Source of the DNA: Streptomyces europaeiscabiei
GTDB taxonomy: Bacteria; Actinomycetota; Actinomycetes; Streptomycetales; Streptomycetaceae
DNA length: 64,000 nucleotides
Assembly: GCF_036346855.1 (NCBI RefSeq)
Contig: NZ_CP107841.1
Span: 5,770,001 to 5,834,000, forward strand
Direction of reading: 5' to 3'
A program made the translations under genes and the position numbers. Positions 42,736 through 52,119 of the stretch are shown here, piece after piece. Each line of letters opens with the position of its first letter. Position 1 is the first letter of the stretch. Below the pieces are notes generated by a model, which did not search any database, was not told the DNA's origin, and was given only the letters and a program-made list of their open reading frames with translations.

Positions 42736-42822
42736 CGCGGCAAACGACCAAATAGATCGGCCCCGGCCGGTGCGCCAACACCAGTGCCAGGGCCTAGACC
42801 TACTCATCGAACGGAACCTTCG

Positions 42823-43890
42823 ATGGTGGCTTACGCCAACCCTAGTGCTGCCCTGCCCTCCCCGTCGCACCCGATGGCCAAAACGGGTTACGGAAAACGC
42901 TCCGTGGGTGACGAAGACCCGCACGCGGACCCGGACTTCGCACACCTGAGCCGCCGTGATGCCGAAATCGCCGTCTTCATCGACCACCTCGAAGACGGCC
43001 ACGCCATGGGCCACAAGGTGATCGCGGCGGAACACCCCCGCTATGGCCAGCAAGCCGTACGCACGTCGTCGGGCCGCCTCGTCCACGCCGGTCATCTGCG
43101 CTGGATCAAGGAACACATCACCATCGAGGACAGCTCGATGCGGTGGGTGACACGCACGTACTGGTCGCGTCCCCCCAGGTCGGTGGAGTGGTGGGCGAAC
43201 TTCGCGCGGGAGCGCGACGGCAGGGACGTGACGGAGCACTACCAGTCGGGACTGGCCCGGGTCGAGGAGAGCGAGCCCGCAGAGCCGACCGACCGGGTGG
43301 AGCCTGAGCCCGCCGAGTCCGAGGGGCCCGCCGAGCCCGACAGGGCGGAAGCCCCCGTCCCGGAGCCCAGCACCGCCTACCAGACCCTTGCCGAAGTCCG
43401 CTCCGCAGATTCTCGAATGCCGCTGTCCGCCGCCGACTGCCACTCCCTCGAATCCCTCGTCACACAGTGGCTGTCGCGTGGCGCGACTCCGCAGGACGTC
43501 ACCAAGGCGCTGACGGACGGACTGCCGTCGGACGTCACCAACCCGGGCGGCCTCGCCCGCAAGCGATTGGAGAACAAGATGCCTCCGATGAAGCCCAAGA
43601 AGGCGAAGATCCGGCAGAAGGCCGGTCTCCGTGCGCGTATCGACCGCGTGATCATGGCCTGCGGTCTGTGCGACGCGGACGAGCGGACCGTCGAGATCGT
43701 GAACGGGCTGTGCCGTGAGTGCCTGGCGGAGTGCGAGCTGGACGGGCCGATGCCGGTGTATGTGCCCGTCCCGGACACCTTCCTCCCCGCCCCGCGCGCC
43801 GGTGGCCTCCCGGGCGCCGACGAGGTCGTGGACGTGACGGCCCGTGTGGAGGAACTGCGCCGGGCGGCCGGTCTGGGTCGCTGGAAATGA
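42823..43890 (+). CDS. Helix-turn-helix-like hypothetical protein
   Basis: The 355-residue protein has an N-terminal winged-helix-like domain (LSRRDAEIAVFIDHLEDGHA, then YGQQAVRTSSGRLVHAGHLR and MRWVTRTYWSRPP), an acidic Pro/Glu linker (about 155-185) and a C-terminal part with LVTQWLSRGATPQDVTKALT. A four-Cys cluster (ACGLCDADE, NGLCRECLAECE) probably binds zinc. This type recurs in Streptomyces mobile-element-derived and XRE-linked loci. The exact function was not recognised. ATG 42823 is chosen as the first well-placed start. Confidence 0.7.
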   Translation: MVAYANPSAALPSPSHPMAKTGYGKRSVGDEDPHADPDFAHLSRRDAEIAVFIDHLEDGHAMGHKVIAAEHPRYGQQAVRTSSGRLVHAGHLRWIKEHITIEDSSMRWVTRTYWSRPPRSVEWWANFARERDGRDVTEHYQSGLARVEESEPAEPTDRVEPEPAESEGPAEPDRAEAPVPEPSTAYQTLAEVRSADSRMPLSAADCHSLESLVTQWLSRGATPQDVTKALTDGLPSDVTNPGGLARKRLENKMPPMKPKKAKIRQKAGLRARIDRVIMACGLCDADERTVEIVNGLCRECLAECELDGPMPVYVPVPDTFLPAPRAGGLPGADEVVDVTARVEELRRAAGLGRWK

Positions 43891-44531
43891 CCCGGTCCAC
43901 GGAGTTCCCGGAGAGCGAGCGGTTCTCCCTCGACCTCGGTGACGACCTCACGGTCCGCCTGCGAGCACGAGCGACGGTCAGCCGGCGGTCTGCTGACGCC
44001 GTGGTCGCGGCGGCCGATGCCCGGATCGACCGGTCATGGGTCCGGCTGACGACGAGCAGGGCGGGCCTCCCGCTGGAGACCCGCCGGACGGGAGGGGCGT
44101 ATGAGCGTGCAGGACGTGCCGGTCAGGGCACCATGGAGTCGAGGAGGCGACGCCATGACCCCCAGGACCGAGCACCGGCCGCAGATGTCCGTCGAGGAGT
44201 TCGAGGAACTGGAACGCCATGCCCCGGAGACCGTCTGGCTGGAGTTCATCAACGGAAAGGTCGTGGTCAAGCCCATGGCGGACGGCAACCATCGCGAGAT
44301 GATCGCGTGGCTGCAACGGGTGTGCATGCAGCATCGCCCCGATCTCTGGCTGCACTCGGCAAGCGGTTTGAAGACGGAGCGTTACCGCAAGGGGCGCGCC
44401 CGCGCGGATGGCGTTCTGGTGCGCGTGGGCGGTCTCAAGGGGCATGGAGAATGGTCGGAGGCCGAGGCCGCCCTGATGGCGGTGGAGGTTACGTCCTACG
44501 ACTCCGACACGAATCGACGGGACCGAGTTGA
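43887..44531 (+). CDS. Doubtful overlapping reading frame
   Basis: An ATG overlapping the preceding stop (ATGA at 43887) opens a frame beginning TRSTEFPESERFSLDLGDDL. The first 70 residues look protein-like (LRARATVSRRSADAVVAAAD), but the frame then runs for about 375 bp through the Uma2 gene in another phase with Arg-rich nonsense. A short real gene whose end was lost to a frameshift is the simplest reading. No family was recognised. Confidence 0.3.
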   Translation: MTRSTEFPESERFSLDLGDDLTVRLRARATVSRRSADAVVAAADARIDRSWVRLTTSRAGLPLETRRTGGAYERAGRAGQGTMESRRRRHDPQDRAPAADVRRGVRGTGTPCPGDRLAGVHQRKGRGQAHGGRQPSRDDRVAATGVHAASPRSLAALGKRFEDGALPQGARPRGWRSGARGRSQGAWRMVGGRGRPDGGGGYVLRLRHESTGPS

Positions 44532-44733
44532 GAAGCCCGACGGTTATGCGGCTGCCGGCATCCCTGTCTACCTCCTTATCGACCGCGACGACTGCTCGGT
44601 TGTCGTGTTCAACCAGCCGGAGAACGGTCGCTACCGCCATGAGGAAAAGTTGGCGTTCGGGGCCACCATCAAGCTCCCGGAGCCGGTGAACATCACACTC
44701 GACACCGAGCCCCTCAAGGAGTACGTGGACTGA
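44155..44733 (+). CDS. Uma2 family (DUF820, restriction-endonuclease-like fold) protein
   Basis: The 192-residue protein matches Uma2/DUF820: MSVEEFEELERHAPETVWLE and FINGKVVVKPMADGNHREMI at the start. The PD-(D/E)xK-like core follows, with RADGVLVRVGG, MAVEVTSYDSDTNRRDR and VEKPDGYAAAGIPVYLLIDR, where Asp, Glu and Lys are in expected places. Streptomyces genomes hold many copies whose roles are unknown. GGAGG lies seven bases before ATG 44155; an in-frame ATG at 44101 also has an RBS. Confidence 0.88.
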   Translation: MTPRTEHRPQMSVEEFEELERHAPETVWLEFINGKVVVKPMADGNHREMIAWLQRVCMQHRPDLWLHSASGLKTERYRKGRARADGVLVRVGGLKGHGEWSEAEAALMAVEVTSYDSDTNRRDRVEKPDGYAAAGIPVYLLIDRDDCSVVVFNQPENGRYRHEEKLAFGATIKLPEPVNITLDTEPLKEYVD

Positions 44734-44736
44734 CGC

Positions 44737-44773
44737 CCCCCGTCCCCCCATTCGCCCCCGAGGCGGACGGGGG
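44737..44773 (+). terminator. Hairpin after the Uma2 gene
   Basis: CCCCCGTCC (44737-44745) and GGACGGGGG (44765-44773) pair across a 19-nt loop directly after the stop codon. Confidence 0.6.
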
Positions 44774-45261
44774 TGGACGGTGAATGGTGCATCGGCGGGG
44801 GAGTCCGGCGGGCCGTCGATGGAGGCGTCGGGGGAGCGGTCAGTGGCCGCTGGGCGGGACATGGGGGCAGGTCGCCTCGCCACCGGGGCGCGGTTACCGG
44901 GCCGGTGCGGTAGCTGCTCCGGCGGACCGCGCAGTTCGTCGGCGGGAACGTGAACCAGCCCTACTGGGCGAGGCGTTCGAGGCGTCCGGTGGGCTCCTGG
45001 TGCATGCCGCGCACGGGCTCGGTGGGGTAGGCGCGTGGACGTCGGCGGTGCCGTGGGCTGCCGGACGGGGTGTCGCCGGACCGACTCCGGACGAGTCCGG
45101 CCGACCCCGTCCCAGCCCTCCCCCGAACACCTTGTACGAACGTTGCCCCGGGCCTGTACGTCCACTGCATAACCCCTAACCGGCGTCACGCGAATCTTGA
45201 GTCACTTCCACCGCACAAGAAGCGGAGGGAGTAACACCCCCACCTCGCACGGGAGATCGCG
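44774..45261. other. Intergenic region without a supportable gene
   Basis: Nearly 490 bp of GC-rich sequence contain only out-of-character Arg/Pro-rich frames on both strands. The last 100 bp, less GC-rich, presumably hold the promoter of the secreted SnoaL-like gene. Nothing else stands out. Confidence 0.5.
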
Positions 45262-45762
45262 ATGACCCGCAAGAACCGCATACGCGCCGCCATCGTCACG
45301 GCAGCCGCACTCGTCACCGCAGGCACGGTCACCGCCGGAGTCAGCACGGCCGGTGCCGAGTCCGCGCCGAAGAAGCCCTCCAAGAAGGAGATCGCGGCGC
45401 TCTTCGACGGCTGGAACAAGACGCTGCGGACCGGCGACTCCAAGAAGGTGGCGGACCGCTACGCGAAGGACGCGGTGCTCCTGCCGACGGTCTCCAACAA
45501 GATCCGCACCGACCGCGCCGGCATCGTCGACTACTTCAACCACTTCCTGGAGAACAAGCCGGTCGGCAAGAAGACCAAGACGATCATCAACGTCCTGGAC
45601 AGCAACTCCGCCATCGACACCGGCTCGTACTACTTCATCCTCACCGACCCGAAGACCGGCGAGAAGAAGAGGGTCGACGCCCGCTACACGTACGAGTACG
45701 AGAAGCGGAACGGCGTGTGGAAGATCGTGAACCACCACTCGTCGATGATGCCCGAGGGCTGA
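45262..45762 (+). CDS. Secreted SnoaL/CaMKII-association-domain-like protein (SgcJ/EcaC family)
   Basis: The 166-residue product has a Sec signal peptide (RIRAAIVTAAALVTAGTVTA) and a mature NTF2-like domain: EIAALFDGWNKTLRTGDSKK, VADRYAKDAVLLPTVSNKIR, IVDYFNHFLENKP and a C-terminal RYTYEYEKRNGVWKIVNHHS. These match the SgcJ/EcaC family, usually annotated as oxidoreductases though activity is unproven. Lys-rich composition is unusual among neighbours. A strong hairpin lies between it and the convergent kinase gene. Confidence 0.87.
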   Translation: MTRKNRIRAAIVTAAALVTAGTVTAGVSTAGAESAPKKPSKKEIAALFDGWNKTLRTGDSKKVADRYAKDAVLLPTVSNKIRTDRAGIVDYFNHFLENKPVGKKTKTIINVLDSNSAIDTGSYYFILTDPKTGEKKRVDARYTYEYEKRNGVWKIVNHHSSMMPEG

Positions 45763-45782
45763 GCGGCAGCAGACCCCCAGTC

Positions 45783-45813
45783 GTGGCTGGGCCATACCCC
45801 CCGGCCCAGCCAC
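45783..45813. terminator. Bidirectional terminator
   Basis: GTGGCTGGGCC (45783-45793) and GGCCCAGCCAC (45803-45813) form a perfect 11-bp stem with a 9-nt loop between convergent genes. Confidence 0.85.
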
Positions 45814-45848
45814 CCCACCCCGAGGCCGGCCGAGCCACCTCCCCCGGC

Positions 45849-47237
45849 TCAGCCACCCCCGTGCCGCGCCGCCCGCAACGTGAGCGCGACGCACAACCCG
45901 CCCCCGGGGGCGTCCTTGAGGGCCACGGTCCCGTTGTCGTCGGTGACGAGTTGCTTGACGACGGCGAGGCCGAGGCCCGAACCGGACTTCCCGGTGAGGC
46001 CCTGACCGCGCCAGAAGCGGTCGAAGGCGCGGGACTTCTCGGCGTCCGACATGCCGGGCCCCTCGTCCAGCACCGAGAGCACCACCTCGTCGCCCCGGGT
46101 CTCCGTCGAGACCGTGATGGTCGCACCGTCCGGTGAGACCTCCAGGGCGTTGGACAGCACGTTGTCCAGGACCTGGTCCAGATGACCGGGACTGGCCAGC
46201 ACAAGCAGCCGGCCGTCGGCACTCCCCCTGAGCGTGATGGTGACTCCGCGCTCGTCGGCGGCCGGCCTCCACACGTCGAGACGTTCCCCGATGACCTCCC
46301 GCAGGGACAGCGGTTCCGCCGCCGTCACCTTTGCCTCGGCCCGCGCCAGCACCAGCAGACCGTTGACCAGGCGGCTCATCCGGACCACCTCGGCGGTGGC
46401 CTGCTCCACGTCCTCCCGAACGAATTCGTCGTCCGTGCCGTCCGCGATGTTGTCCAGGGACAGGCGCAACGCCGTCAGGGGGGTGCGCAGTTGGTGCGAG
46501 GCGTCGGCGACGAAGATGCGCTGCGACGCGATCAGCGTGTCCAGGCGTTCGCCCGCCTGGTTCAGCGTGCGCGCCAGGGTCTGCGTCTCCTGGGGTCCCG
46601 TCACGGGGGAGCGGGCCGTCAGGTCGCCATCGCTCATCTTGCTCGCCATCTCGTTGAGCTGGCGGAGGGGGGCGGTCAGACGGCGGGCGGCGAACACGCC
46701 GATGATCGCGGCCGCCAGCAGGACGAGGGCGGCCAGCGCCGCCCGGAAACCCCAGATCTTCCAGAGCCGGACCGTGAGGTGATCGGTGGAGAACATGATG
46801 CGGACGGCGCCGACGGCCTCCGTCGCCTCGCTTCTCCCGTCCGGCGAGTGCTCGAAGGCGGGAACGGTGACCACCAGGTTCTCGCCCCAGATGAAGTCGG
46901 AACCCCAGTCGACGGTGTTCTCGCCGTGCTCCAGAGCCTTGGCCAGCGCCGCGTCCGCGGTGGGTTCCCGCAGGCCCTCCCGCGCACACCTGTTGGTCGC
47001 GGTGACCTCGACCTTCTCCTCGTCGGGCGGATACGCCCCGGCCATCTGCGCCAGGGCTGCGCAGGATGCGGTGTCACCGGTGCCGAGCAGCCGGGCCATG
47101 GTCTCGGCCTCGCGCTGGACGGCGTCGCTGGTGTCCTCCCGAAGCTGATCGGTGAGCGTGAACGCCACCGGCACCGTGAACAGGGCGATGGCCACCGCCA
47201 CGAGGAGCACGTAGCTGCGGATGAGCTGACGGATCAT
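45849..47237 (-). CDS. Sensor histidine kinase, OmpR-partner type
   Basis: The 462-residue kinase has TM1 (LLVAVAIALFTVPVAFTL), an extracellular sensor of about 130 residues with two cysteines (ASCAAL, NRCARE), TM2 (ALAALVLLAAAIIGVFAA) and HAMP. HisKA follows (FVADASHQLRTPLTALRLSL, His near 248), then HATPase with N box LDQVLDNVLSNALEVS and G boxes DEGPGM and GSGLGLAVVKQL. It is coupled to its regulator gene upstream by a 4-nt overlap. The two-Cys sensor could form a disulfide; the signal is unknown. Confidence 0.94.
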   Translation of the reverse strand: MIRQLIRSYVLLVAVAIALFTVPVAFTLTDQLREDTSDAVQREAETMARLLGTGDTASCAALAQMAGAYPPDEEKVEVTATNRCAREGLREPTADAALAKALEHGENTVDWGSDFIWGENLVVTVPAFEHSPDGRSEATEAVGAVRIMFSTDHLTVRLWKIWGFRAALAALVLLAAAIIGVFAARRLTAPLRQLNEMASKMSDGDLTARSPVTGPQETQTLARTLNQAGERLDTLIASQRIFVADASHQLRTPLTALRLSLDNIADGTDDEFVREDVEQATAEVVRMSRLVNGLLVLARAEAKVTAAEPLSLREVIGERLDVWRPAADERGVTITLRGSADGRLLVLASPGHLDQVLDNVLSNALEVSPDGATITVSTETRGDEVVLSVLDEGPGMSDAEKSRAFDRFWRGQGLTGKSGSGLGLAVVKQLVTDDNGTVALKDAPGGGLCVALTLRAARHGGG

Positions 47238-48007
47238 GACGTGCCGTTGCCCTCACGCGTGCCGCCGGTCGGCGCGGTCTCTTCGTTCCCGACCGCGTTC
47301 CCGACCGCGTTCTCGGGCGCGTTCACGTTTGCGTTCACGATCAGCCGGAACCCCACCCCCCGCACCGCCTCGATCGTGATCGCCCCGGCCAGCTTGCGCC
47401 GCAGCGCCGCCACATGGACGTCCAGTGTCTTCGTCGGGCCGAACCAGTTCGCGTCCCAGACCGCTTCCATGATCTGTTCGCGCGACATCAGGGCGCCCGG
47501 CTCCTCGGTGAGGAAGGAGAGGAGGTCGTACTCCTTGGGGGCCAGCCCCACCTCCGTACCGTCGAGGTGGACGCGCGCGGCCTTGCGGTCGATGGTGAGG
47601 CGAGGGCCGTAGCGGTCGGGGCCGGCGGCGGGCGCGTCGGCGGCGCGCGGCTGCACGCGGCGCATCACCGCCCTTATCCGGGCGATCACCTCGCGGACGC
47701 CGAACGGCTTCGAGACGTAGTCGTCGGCGCCCAGCTCCAGGCCGACCACGCGGTCCGTCTCGTCGCTGCGGGCGCTGATCACGATGATCGGCACCTGGCT
47801 GCGGTCCCTGAGGGCCTTGCAGACGTCGAGGCCGTCGGTGTCGGGCAGGCCCAGATCGAGGAGGACGACGTCGTACGGACCCCCGTACGACAGCGCCGCC
47901 CCGCCCGTGTTGACCCACTCCACCTCGAAGCCGTACCGCAGGAGTCCACGGCGCAGGGACTCGGCGACCGGTTCGTCGTCTTCCACCAGAAGTACGCGCA
48001 CGGCCAT
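47234..48007 (-). CDS. Response regulator, OmpR/PhoB family
   Basis: The 257-residue regulator has a receiver (VEDDEP, phosphoacceptor near D51 in DVVLLDLGLPD, Lys in DDYVSKPFGVRE) and a winged-helix DNA-binding domain (TEVGLAPKEYDLLSFLTEEP, LDVHVAALRRKLA). The C-terminus carries an unusual roughly 30-residue Asn/Gly/Ala-rich tail (NAVGNAVGNEE) encoded by a short tandem repeat. ATG 48007 begins the canonical AVRVLLVEDDEP. Confidence 0.95.
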   Translation of the reverse strand: MAVRVLLVEDDEPVAESLRRGLLRYGFEVEWVNTGGAALSYGGPYDVVLLDLGLPDTDGLDVCKALRDRSQVPIIVISARSDETDRVVGLELGADDYVSKPFGVREVIARIRAVMRRVQPRAADAPAAGPDRYGPRLTIDRKAARVHLDGTEVGLAPKEYDLLSFLTEEPGALMSREQIMEAVWDANWFGPTKTLDVHVAALRRKLAGAITIEAVRGVGFRLIVNANVNAPENAVGNAVGNEETAPTGGTREGNGTS

Positions 48008-48332
48008 GACCTTAATGCTTGAAAGTTGGCGTTCCGTCGCCGCAGGGGCCTCAGGTGTGACTCCAGGCACTTTTCCCCGTCCGCGTCGACTGTTCCACGA
48101 CGACCTGGGCAGAGACGTTCCCGGAGCGGTCGAAGGTCCGGGCGAGAAGCCGGGGTGAAATCGGTGGATGGTCCGGAGAAAACCCAGGTGATCAAAAGGT
48201 GAGCGGGACATCTCACCATGCGGTACCAGGGAAGGGAATTTCGGCCGCTCGATAGACTGAGCCGACCGCCGCAGCACGTATGAGTACGTGTGTATGTGCG
48301 GATAAGGGACTGAAACGGAGCGAGGAGCGCAC
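48008..48332. promoter_or_regulatory. Divergent promoter region before lysC
   Basis: The 325-bp gap separates the response-regulator gene and lysC. GATAGACT near 48250 may be a -10 for lysC. The stretch 48275-48300 contains TACGTGTGTATGTGCG-type alternating sequence. GAGCGAGGAGCGCAC supplies the RBS. No gene is seen. Confidence 0.35.
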
Positions 48333-49613
48333 GTGGGCCTTGTCGTGCAGAAGTACGGAGGCTCCTCCGTAGCCGATGCCGAGGGCATCAAGCGCGTCGC
48401 CAAGCGGATCGTGGAAGCGAAGAAGAACGGCCACCAAGTGGTCGTCGTCGTTTCCGCGATGGGCGACACGACGGACGAGCTGATCGATCTCGCCGAGCAG
48501 GTGTCACCGATGCCTGCCGGGCGTGAGTTCGACATGCTGCTGACCGCCGGAGAGCGTATCTCCATGGCCCTGCTGGCCATGGCGATCAAAAACCTGGGCC
48601 ACGAGGCCCAGTCGTTCACCGGCAGCCAGGCAGGTGTCATCACCGACTCGGTCCACAACAAAGCCCGGATCATCGACGTCACGCCCGGCCGGATCCGTAC
48701 GGCGCTGGACGAGGGCAACATCGCCATCGTCGCCGGGTTCCAGGGCGTCAGCGCGGACAAGAAGGACATCACCACCCTCGGCCGCGGCGGGTCGGACACG
48801 ACCGCCGTCGCGCTGGCCGCCGCGCTGGAGGCCGAGGTCTGTGAGATCTACACCGACGTCGACGGCGTCTTCACCGCCGACCCGCGGGTCGTGAAGAAGG
48901 CGAAGAAGATCGACTGGATCTCCTCCGAGGACATGCTCGAACTGGCGGCGTCCGGTTCGAAGGTGCTGCTCCACCGCTGTGTCGAGTACGCCCGCCGCTA
49001 CAACATCCCGATCCACGTCCGCTCGTCCTTCTCCGGACTGCCGGGCACCTGGGTCAGCAACGAGAAGCCAGAGTCGCAAGGGGACCACAAGGTGGAGCAC
49101 GCCATCATCTCCGGAGTCGCCCACGACGTCTCCGAGGCCAAGGTCACGGTCGTCGGCGTCCCGGACAAGCCGGGCGAGGCCGCCGCGATCTTCCGCGCCA
49201 TCGCGGACGCCGAGGTCAACATCGACATGGTCGTGCAGAACGTCTCGGCCGTGACGACCGGTCTGACGGACATCTCCTTCACCCTTCCCAAGACCGAGGG
49301 CCGCAAGGCCATCGACGCCCTGGAGAAGAACAAGGCGGGCATCGGCTTCGACTCGCTGCGCTACGACGACCAGATCGGCAAGATCTCCCTGGTCGGCGCG
49401 GGTATGAAGACCAACCCGGGCGTCACCGCCTCCTTCTTCGAGGCGCTGTCCGACGCCGGCGTGAACATCGAGCTGATCTCGACCTCCGAGATCCGCATCT
49501 CGGTCGTCACCCGCGCCGACGACGTGCCGGAGGCCGTGCGCGCCGTGCACTCCGCCTTCGGCCTCGACTCCGACAGCGACGAGGCCGTCGTCTACGGGGG
49601 TACCGGACGATGA
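48333..49613 (+). CDS. lysC: Aspartokinase
   Basis: This 426-residue enzyme phosphorylates aspartate, the entry to lysine, threonine, methionine and diaminopimelate synthesis. [11 protein letters not shown] at the N-terminus, [19 protein letters not shown] and [15 protein letters not shown] form the kinase core. Two ACT domains follow ([40 protein letters not shown]), the site of concerted Lys/Thr feedback in relatives. An internal in-frame GTG at 49092 with an AAGGGG RBS could start a separate regulatory beta subunit. The asd gene follows within 60 bp. Confidence 0.96.
   Translation: MGLVVQKYGGSSVADAEGIKRVAKRIVEAKKNGHQVVVVVSAMGDTTDELIDLAEQVSPMPAGREFDMLLTAGERISMALLAMAIKNLGHEAQSFTGSQAGVITDSVHNKARIIDVTPGRIRTALDEGNIAIVAGFQGVSADKKDITTLGRGGSDTTAVALAAALEAEVCEIYTDVDGVFTADPRVVKKAKKIDWISSEDMLELAASGSKVLLHRCVEYARRYNIPIHVRSSFSGLPGTWVSNEKPESQGDHKVEHAIISGVAHDVSEAKVTVVGVPDKPGEAAAIFRAIADAEVNIDMVVQNVSAVTTGLTDISFTLPKTEGRKAIDALEKNKAGIGFDSLRYDDQIGKISLVGAGMKTNPGVTASFFEALSDAGVNIELISTSEIRISVVTRADDVPEAVRAVHSAFGLDSDSDEAVVYGGTGR
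49078..49094 (+). promoter_or_regulatory. Internal ribosome-binding site and GTG start within lysC
   Basis: AAGGGG (49078-49083) lies eight bases before GTG 49092, which is codon 254 of lysC and in frame. Translation from here would give a roughly 173-residue protein consisting of the two ACT domains, matching the alpha2beta2 aspartokinases of Corynebacterium and Bacillus. Confidence 0.6.
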
Positions 49614-49671
49614 CGGTCCGCTCGTACGCCTCGTCGTACGGCTCGTACGGCTCGTACGGTGCGCGCTGCTG

Positions 49672-50781
49672 GTGCGACGGCGGCTTGGGTCGTTGAGGGC
49701 CGTCGATGCCGGGCGTGCCGGCAGGCCGACGCTCGCGGTCGTGGGCGCGACCGGTGCCGTCGGCACGGTCATGCTCCAGATCCTGTCCCACCGGGCGGAC
49801 ATCTGGGGCGAGATCCGTCTGATCGCCTCTCCGCGCTCGGCCGGCCGCAAGCTGGCCGTGCGCGGGGAGCAGGTCGAGGTGACGGCCCTGTCGGAGGAGG
49901 CCTTCGACGGGGTCGACGTCGCCATGTTCGACGTACCGGACGAGGTGGCGGCGCACTGGGCGCCGATCGCCGCTTCCAAGGGCGCGGTCGTGGTGGACAA
50001 CTCGGGCGCCTTCCGGCTGGACCCGGAGGTGCCCCTCGTCGTCCCCGAGGTCAATCCGCACGCCGCCCGCGTCCGGCCGCGCGGGATCATCGCCAACCCC
50101 AACTGCACGACCCTCTCCATGATCGTGGCGCTCGGCGCGCTGCACGCCGAGTTCGGGCTGCGCGAGCTGGTGGCCTCCTCGTACCAGGCGGTCAGCGGCG
50201 CGGGACGGGCCGGCGTGGAGACCCTGCGGCAGCAGATCGCCCTCGTCGCCGGTACGCAACTGGGGACCACCCCCGGTGACGTACGGCGGGCCGTGGGCGA
50301 CAACACCGGGCCGTTCCCGGAGCCGGTGGCGCTGAACGTGGTGCCGTGGGCCGGGTCGCTCCGCGCGGACGGCTGGTCGTCGGAGGAGATGAAGGTCCGG
50401 GACGAGTCCCGCAAGATCCTCGGGCTGCCCAAGCTGCCGGTCGCGGTGACCTGTGTACGGGTGCCGGTCGTCACCGCGCACTCCCTCACCCTGCACGCCC
50501 GCTTCGAGAGCGAGGTCACGGTCGCCAAGGCGCGCGAGATCCTCGCCACGGCCCCGGGCGTCGTCCTTTGCGACGACCCGGGCGCGGGGGAGTTCCCCAC
50601 TCCCGCGGACGTGGTCGGCACCGACCCGACGTGGGTGGGGCGCGTACGCCGGGCCCTGGACGATCCGACGGCCCTGGAGCTTTTCGTCTGCGGGGACAAC
50701 CTGCGGAAGGGCTCCGCCCTGAACACGGCGCAGATCGCGGAGCTGGTGGCGGCGGAGGGTGTGGGGTCGGGCGCCCGGTAG
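49672..50781 (+). CDS. asd: Aspartate-semialdehyde dehydrogenase
   Basis: The 369-residue NADP-dependent enzyme reduces aspartyl phosphate to the semialdehyde. [11 protein letters not shown] binds [22 protein letters not shown] holds the catalytic Cys; [20 protein letters not shown] and [20 protein letters not shown] are family motifs. The start is uncertain: GTG 49672 leaves a roughly 20-residue leader, and the true start may be a few codons downstream. A TCGTACGGC simple repeat separates it from lysC, with which it forms an operon. Confidence 0.93.
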   Translation: MRRRLGSLRAVDAGRAGRPTLAVVGATGAVGTVMLQILSHRADIWGEIRLIASPRSAGRKLAVRGEQVEVTALSEEAFDGVDVAMFDVPDEVAAHWAPIAASKGAVVVDNSGAFRLDPEVPLVVPEVNPHAARVRPRGIIANPNCTTLSMIVALGALHAEFGLRELVASSYQAVSGAGRAGVETLRQQIALVAGTQLGTTPGDVRRAVGDNTGPFPEPVALNVVPWAGSLRADGWSSEEMKVRDESRKILGLPKLPVAVTCVRVPVVTAHSLTLHARFESEVTVAKAREILATAPGVVLCDDPGAGEFPTPADVVGTDPTWVGRVRRALDDPTALELFVCGDNLRKGSALNTAQIAELVAAEGVGSGAR

Positions 50782-50844
50782 CCCGGTAGCCCGTTAGCCC
50801 AGGGGTTCGGGTGCGTGGGCGGGTGCGGGTGATTCGTGGTTGCT

Positions 50845-50962
50845 CGCGCAGTTCCCCGCGCCCCTAAAGCCGAGGCCCCTGCGGGCCTGGCAGGCGACGG
50901 GCTGGTGGGCCGAAAAGCAAGGGGCGCAGCCCCTGCTTTTCAGGGGCGCGGGAAACTGCGCG
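50845..50962. repeat. Dispersed inverted repeat, family A, copy 4
   Basis: The left arm (50845-50862) is identical to copy 1. The right arm (50945-50962) has one base change (GGGAAACTG for GGGGAACTG). The interior contains the AAAAGCA/TGCTTTT hairpin also seen after the Ser/Thr kinase gene. It lies behind asd. Confidence 0.85.
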
Positions 50963-51153
50963 ACCAGCCCCCACCGGACCCGCACCCGCCGACGAACCCT
51001 GTCCCCCAACCCCCTGGGCACCCGGCGAAAGCGGCGCAGTCACTCGTGGCGTGTAAGTTCTTCGAGTCGACGGTTCGGCGGACGGAGAATTTCCGGCCGT
51101 GCCGTCGTCGGGTCTCCGGGTTGATTCAGGCCTCCCGGTGATCGAGGATTTTT

Positions 51154-51189
51154 CTCCCCGTCAGCCGCAACCGCGCGGCTGACGGGGAG
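51154..51189 (+). terminator. 15-bp perfect hairpin
   Basis: CTCCCCGTCAGCCGC (51154-51168) and GCGGCTGACGGGGAG (51175-51189) form a perfect stem with a 6-nt loop, preceded by GATTTTT. It is probably a terminator of the lysC-asd transcript or of an antisense transcript. Confidence 0.7.
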
Positions 51190-51534
51190 CGTCTTTCACG
51201 GGCGCCCTTCGGCGGGGCTGGGCGCCAACACTTGGGGCATAGGGGAAGAGCTGGTACGCATGAGGGCGTTCGACGCGCTGTCCGGTGTTCGGTGGGCCGT
51301 ACCGACAGCTGAGCGCAGCGTGCCGCAGGGCGCGTCTGCCGCACCGACCCACGCATGTGTCATGCGGACACGTGTGCGGTCCGACGCAAAAGAGATGCCT
51401 GTCGCGTACAACCCCCACGGGGGGATACGGGTCCAACAGGCGTGGCAGAGGTACTCGAATTCACCGCGGTACAGACGAGGGGCACCACCCTTCGTCCACC
51501 CCGCCGTCCCCGCTTGCCCGGTTCGGCCGGCGGC

Positions 51535-52119
51535 ATGCCGGTGATCGCGCCGATGCCCGCGGCGCGGCCGACCCGCATACCCAACCAGCGCGACGGCGCG
51601 GACGACACGTCGACGGTGCCGGCCTCCGGCACGACGGTCGACCATCTCACCGAGACCTATCGCGCCCACTACCGCTCGCTTCTCGGGCTCGCGGCGCTCC
51701 TCCTCGACGACACCGCCTCCTGCGAGGACGTCGTCCAGGAGGCGTTCATCCGCGTGCACTCGGCGCGCAAGCGCGTCCGTGAACCGGAGAAGACGCTCGC
51801 CTACCTGCGTCAGACGGTCGTGAACCTCTCGCGCTCCGCCCTGCGCCGCCGCATCCTCGGTCTGAAGCTGCTGTCGAAGCCGATGCCCGACATGGCGAGC
51901 GCGGAGGAGGGCGCGTACGACCTGCTGGAGCGCGACTCCCTCATCAAGGCGATGAAGGGGCTGCAGCGCCGCCAGCGCGAGGTCCTCGTGCTGCGCTACT
52001 TCGCCGACATGACCGAGGCCCAGGTCGCCGAGACCCTCGGCATATCGCTGGGCTCGGTCAAGGCGTACGGCTCCCGGGGCATCGCGGCGCTGCGTGTCGC
52101 CATGGAGGCGTCGGCATGA
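51535..52119 (+). CDS. SigE-family RNA polymerase sigma factor
   Basis: The 194-residue ECF-type sigma factor has region 2 (LTETYRAHYRSLLGLAALLL, SCEDVVQEAFIRVHSARKRV) and region 4 (LQRRQREVLVLRYFADMTEA, VAETLGISLGSVKAYGSRGI). A Pro/Thr-rich leader of about 35 residues precedes region 2. ATG 51535 is chosen; the frame is open further upstream. It overlaps by 4 nt a large gene for a membrane protein that probably controls it. Confidence 0.88.
   Translation: MPVIAPMPAARPTRIPNQRDGADDTSTVPASGTTVDHLTETYRAHYRSLLGLAALLLDDTASCEDVVQEAFIRVHSARKRVREPEKTLAYLRQTVVNLSRSALRRRILGLKLLSKPMPDMASAEEGAYDLLERDSLIKAMKGLQRRQREVLVLRYFADMTEAQVAETLGISLGSVKAYGSRGIAALRVAMEASA

Larger units (their letters stand above)
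50782..51534. other. Intergenic region with repeat and hairpin
   Basis: No gene is supported. The stretch contains family A copy 4, a 15-bp perfect hairpin at 51154-51189 and, after it, the likely promoter of the sigma-factor gene. A frame from 51260 reading MRAFDALSGVRWAVPTAERS lacks family features. Confidence 0.5.

Noticed and set aside
44784..45179. Possible gene between Uma2 and the SnoaL-like gene.
   Set aside because: The product is Arg/Pro/Gly-rich with no motif and a poor RBS, and equal-length frames exist on the other strand.
48504..50726. A 740-codon minus-strand frame opposite lysC-asd.
   Set aside because: It is the reverse shadow of two conserved enzymes and has no RBS or family features.
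51260..51544. A 94-codon frame upstream of the SigE-family sigma gene.
   Set aside because: There is no recognisable domain, and it overlaps the sigma gene's promoter and start region.
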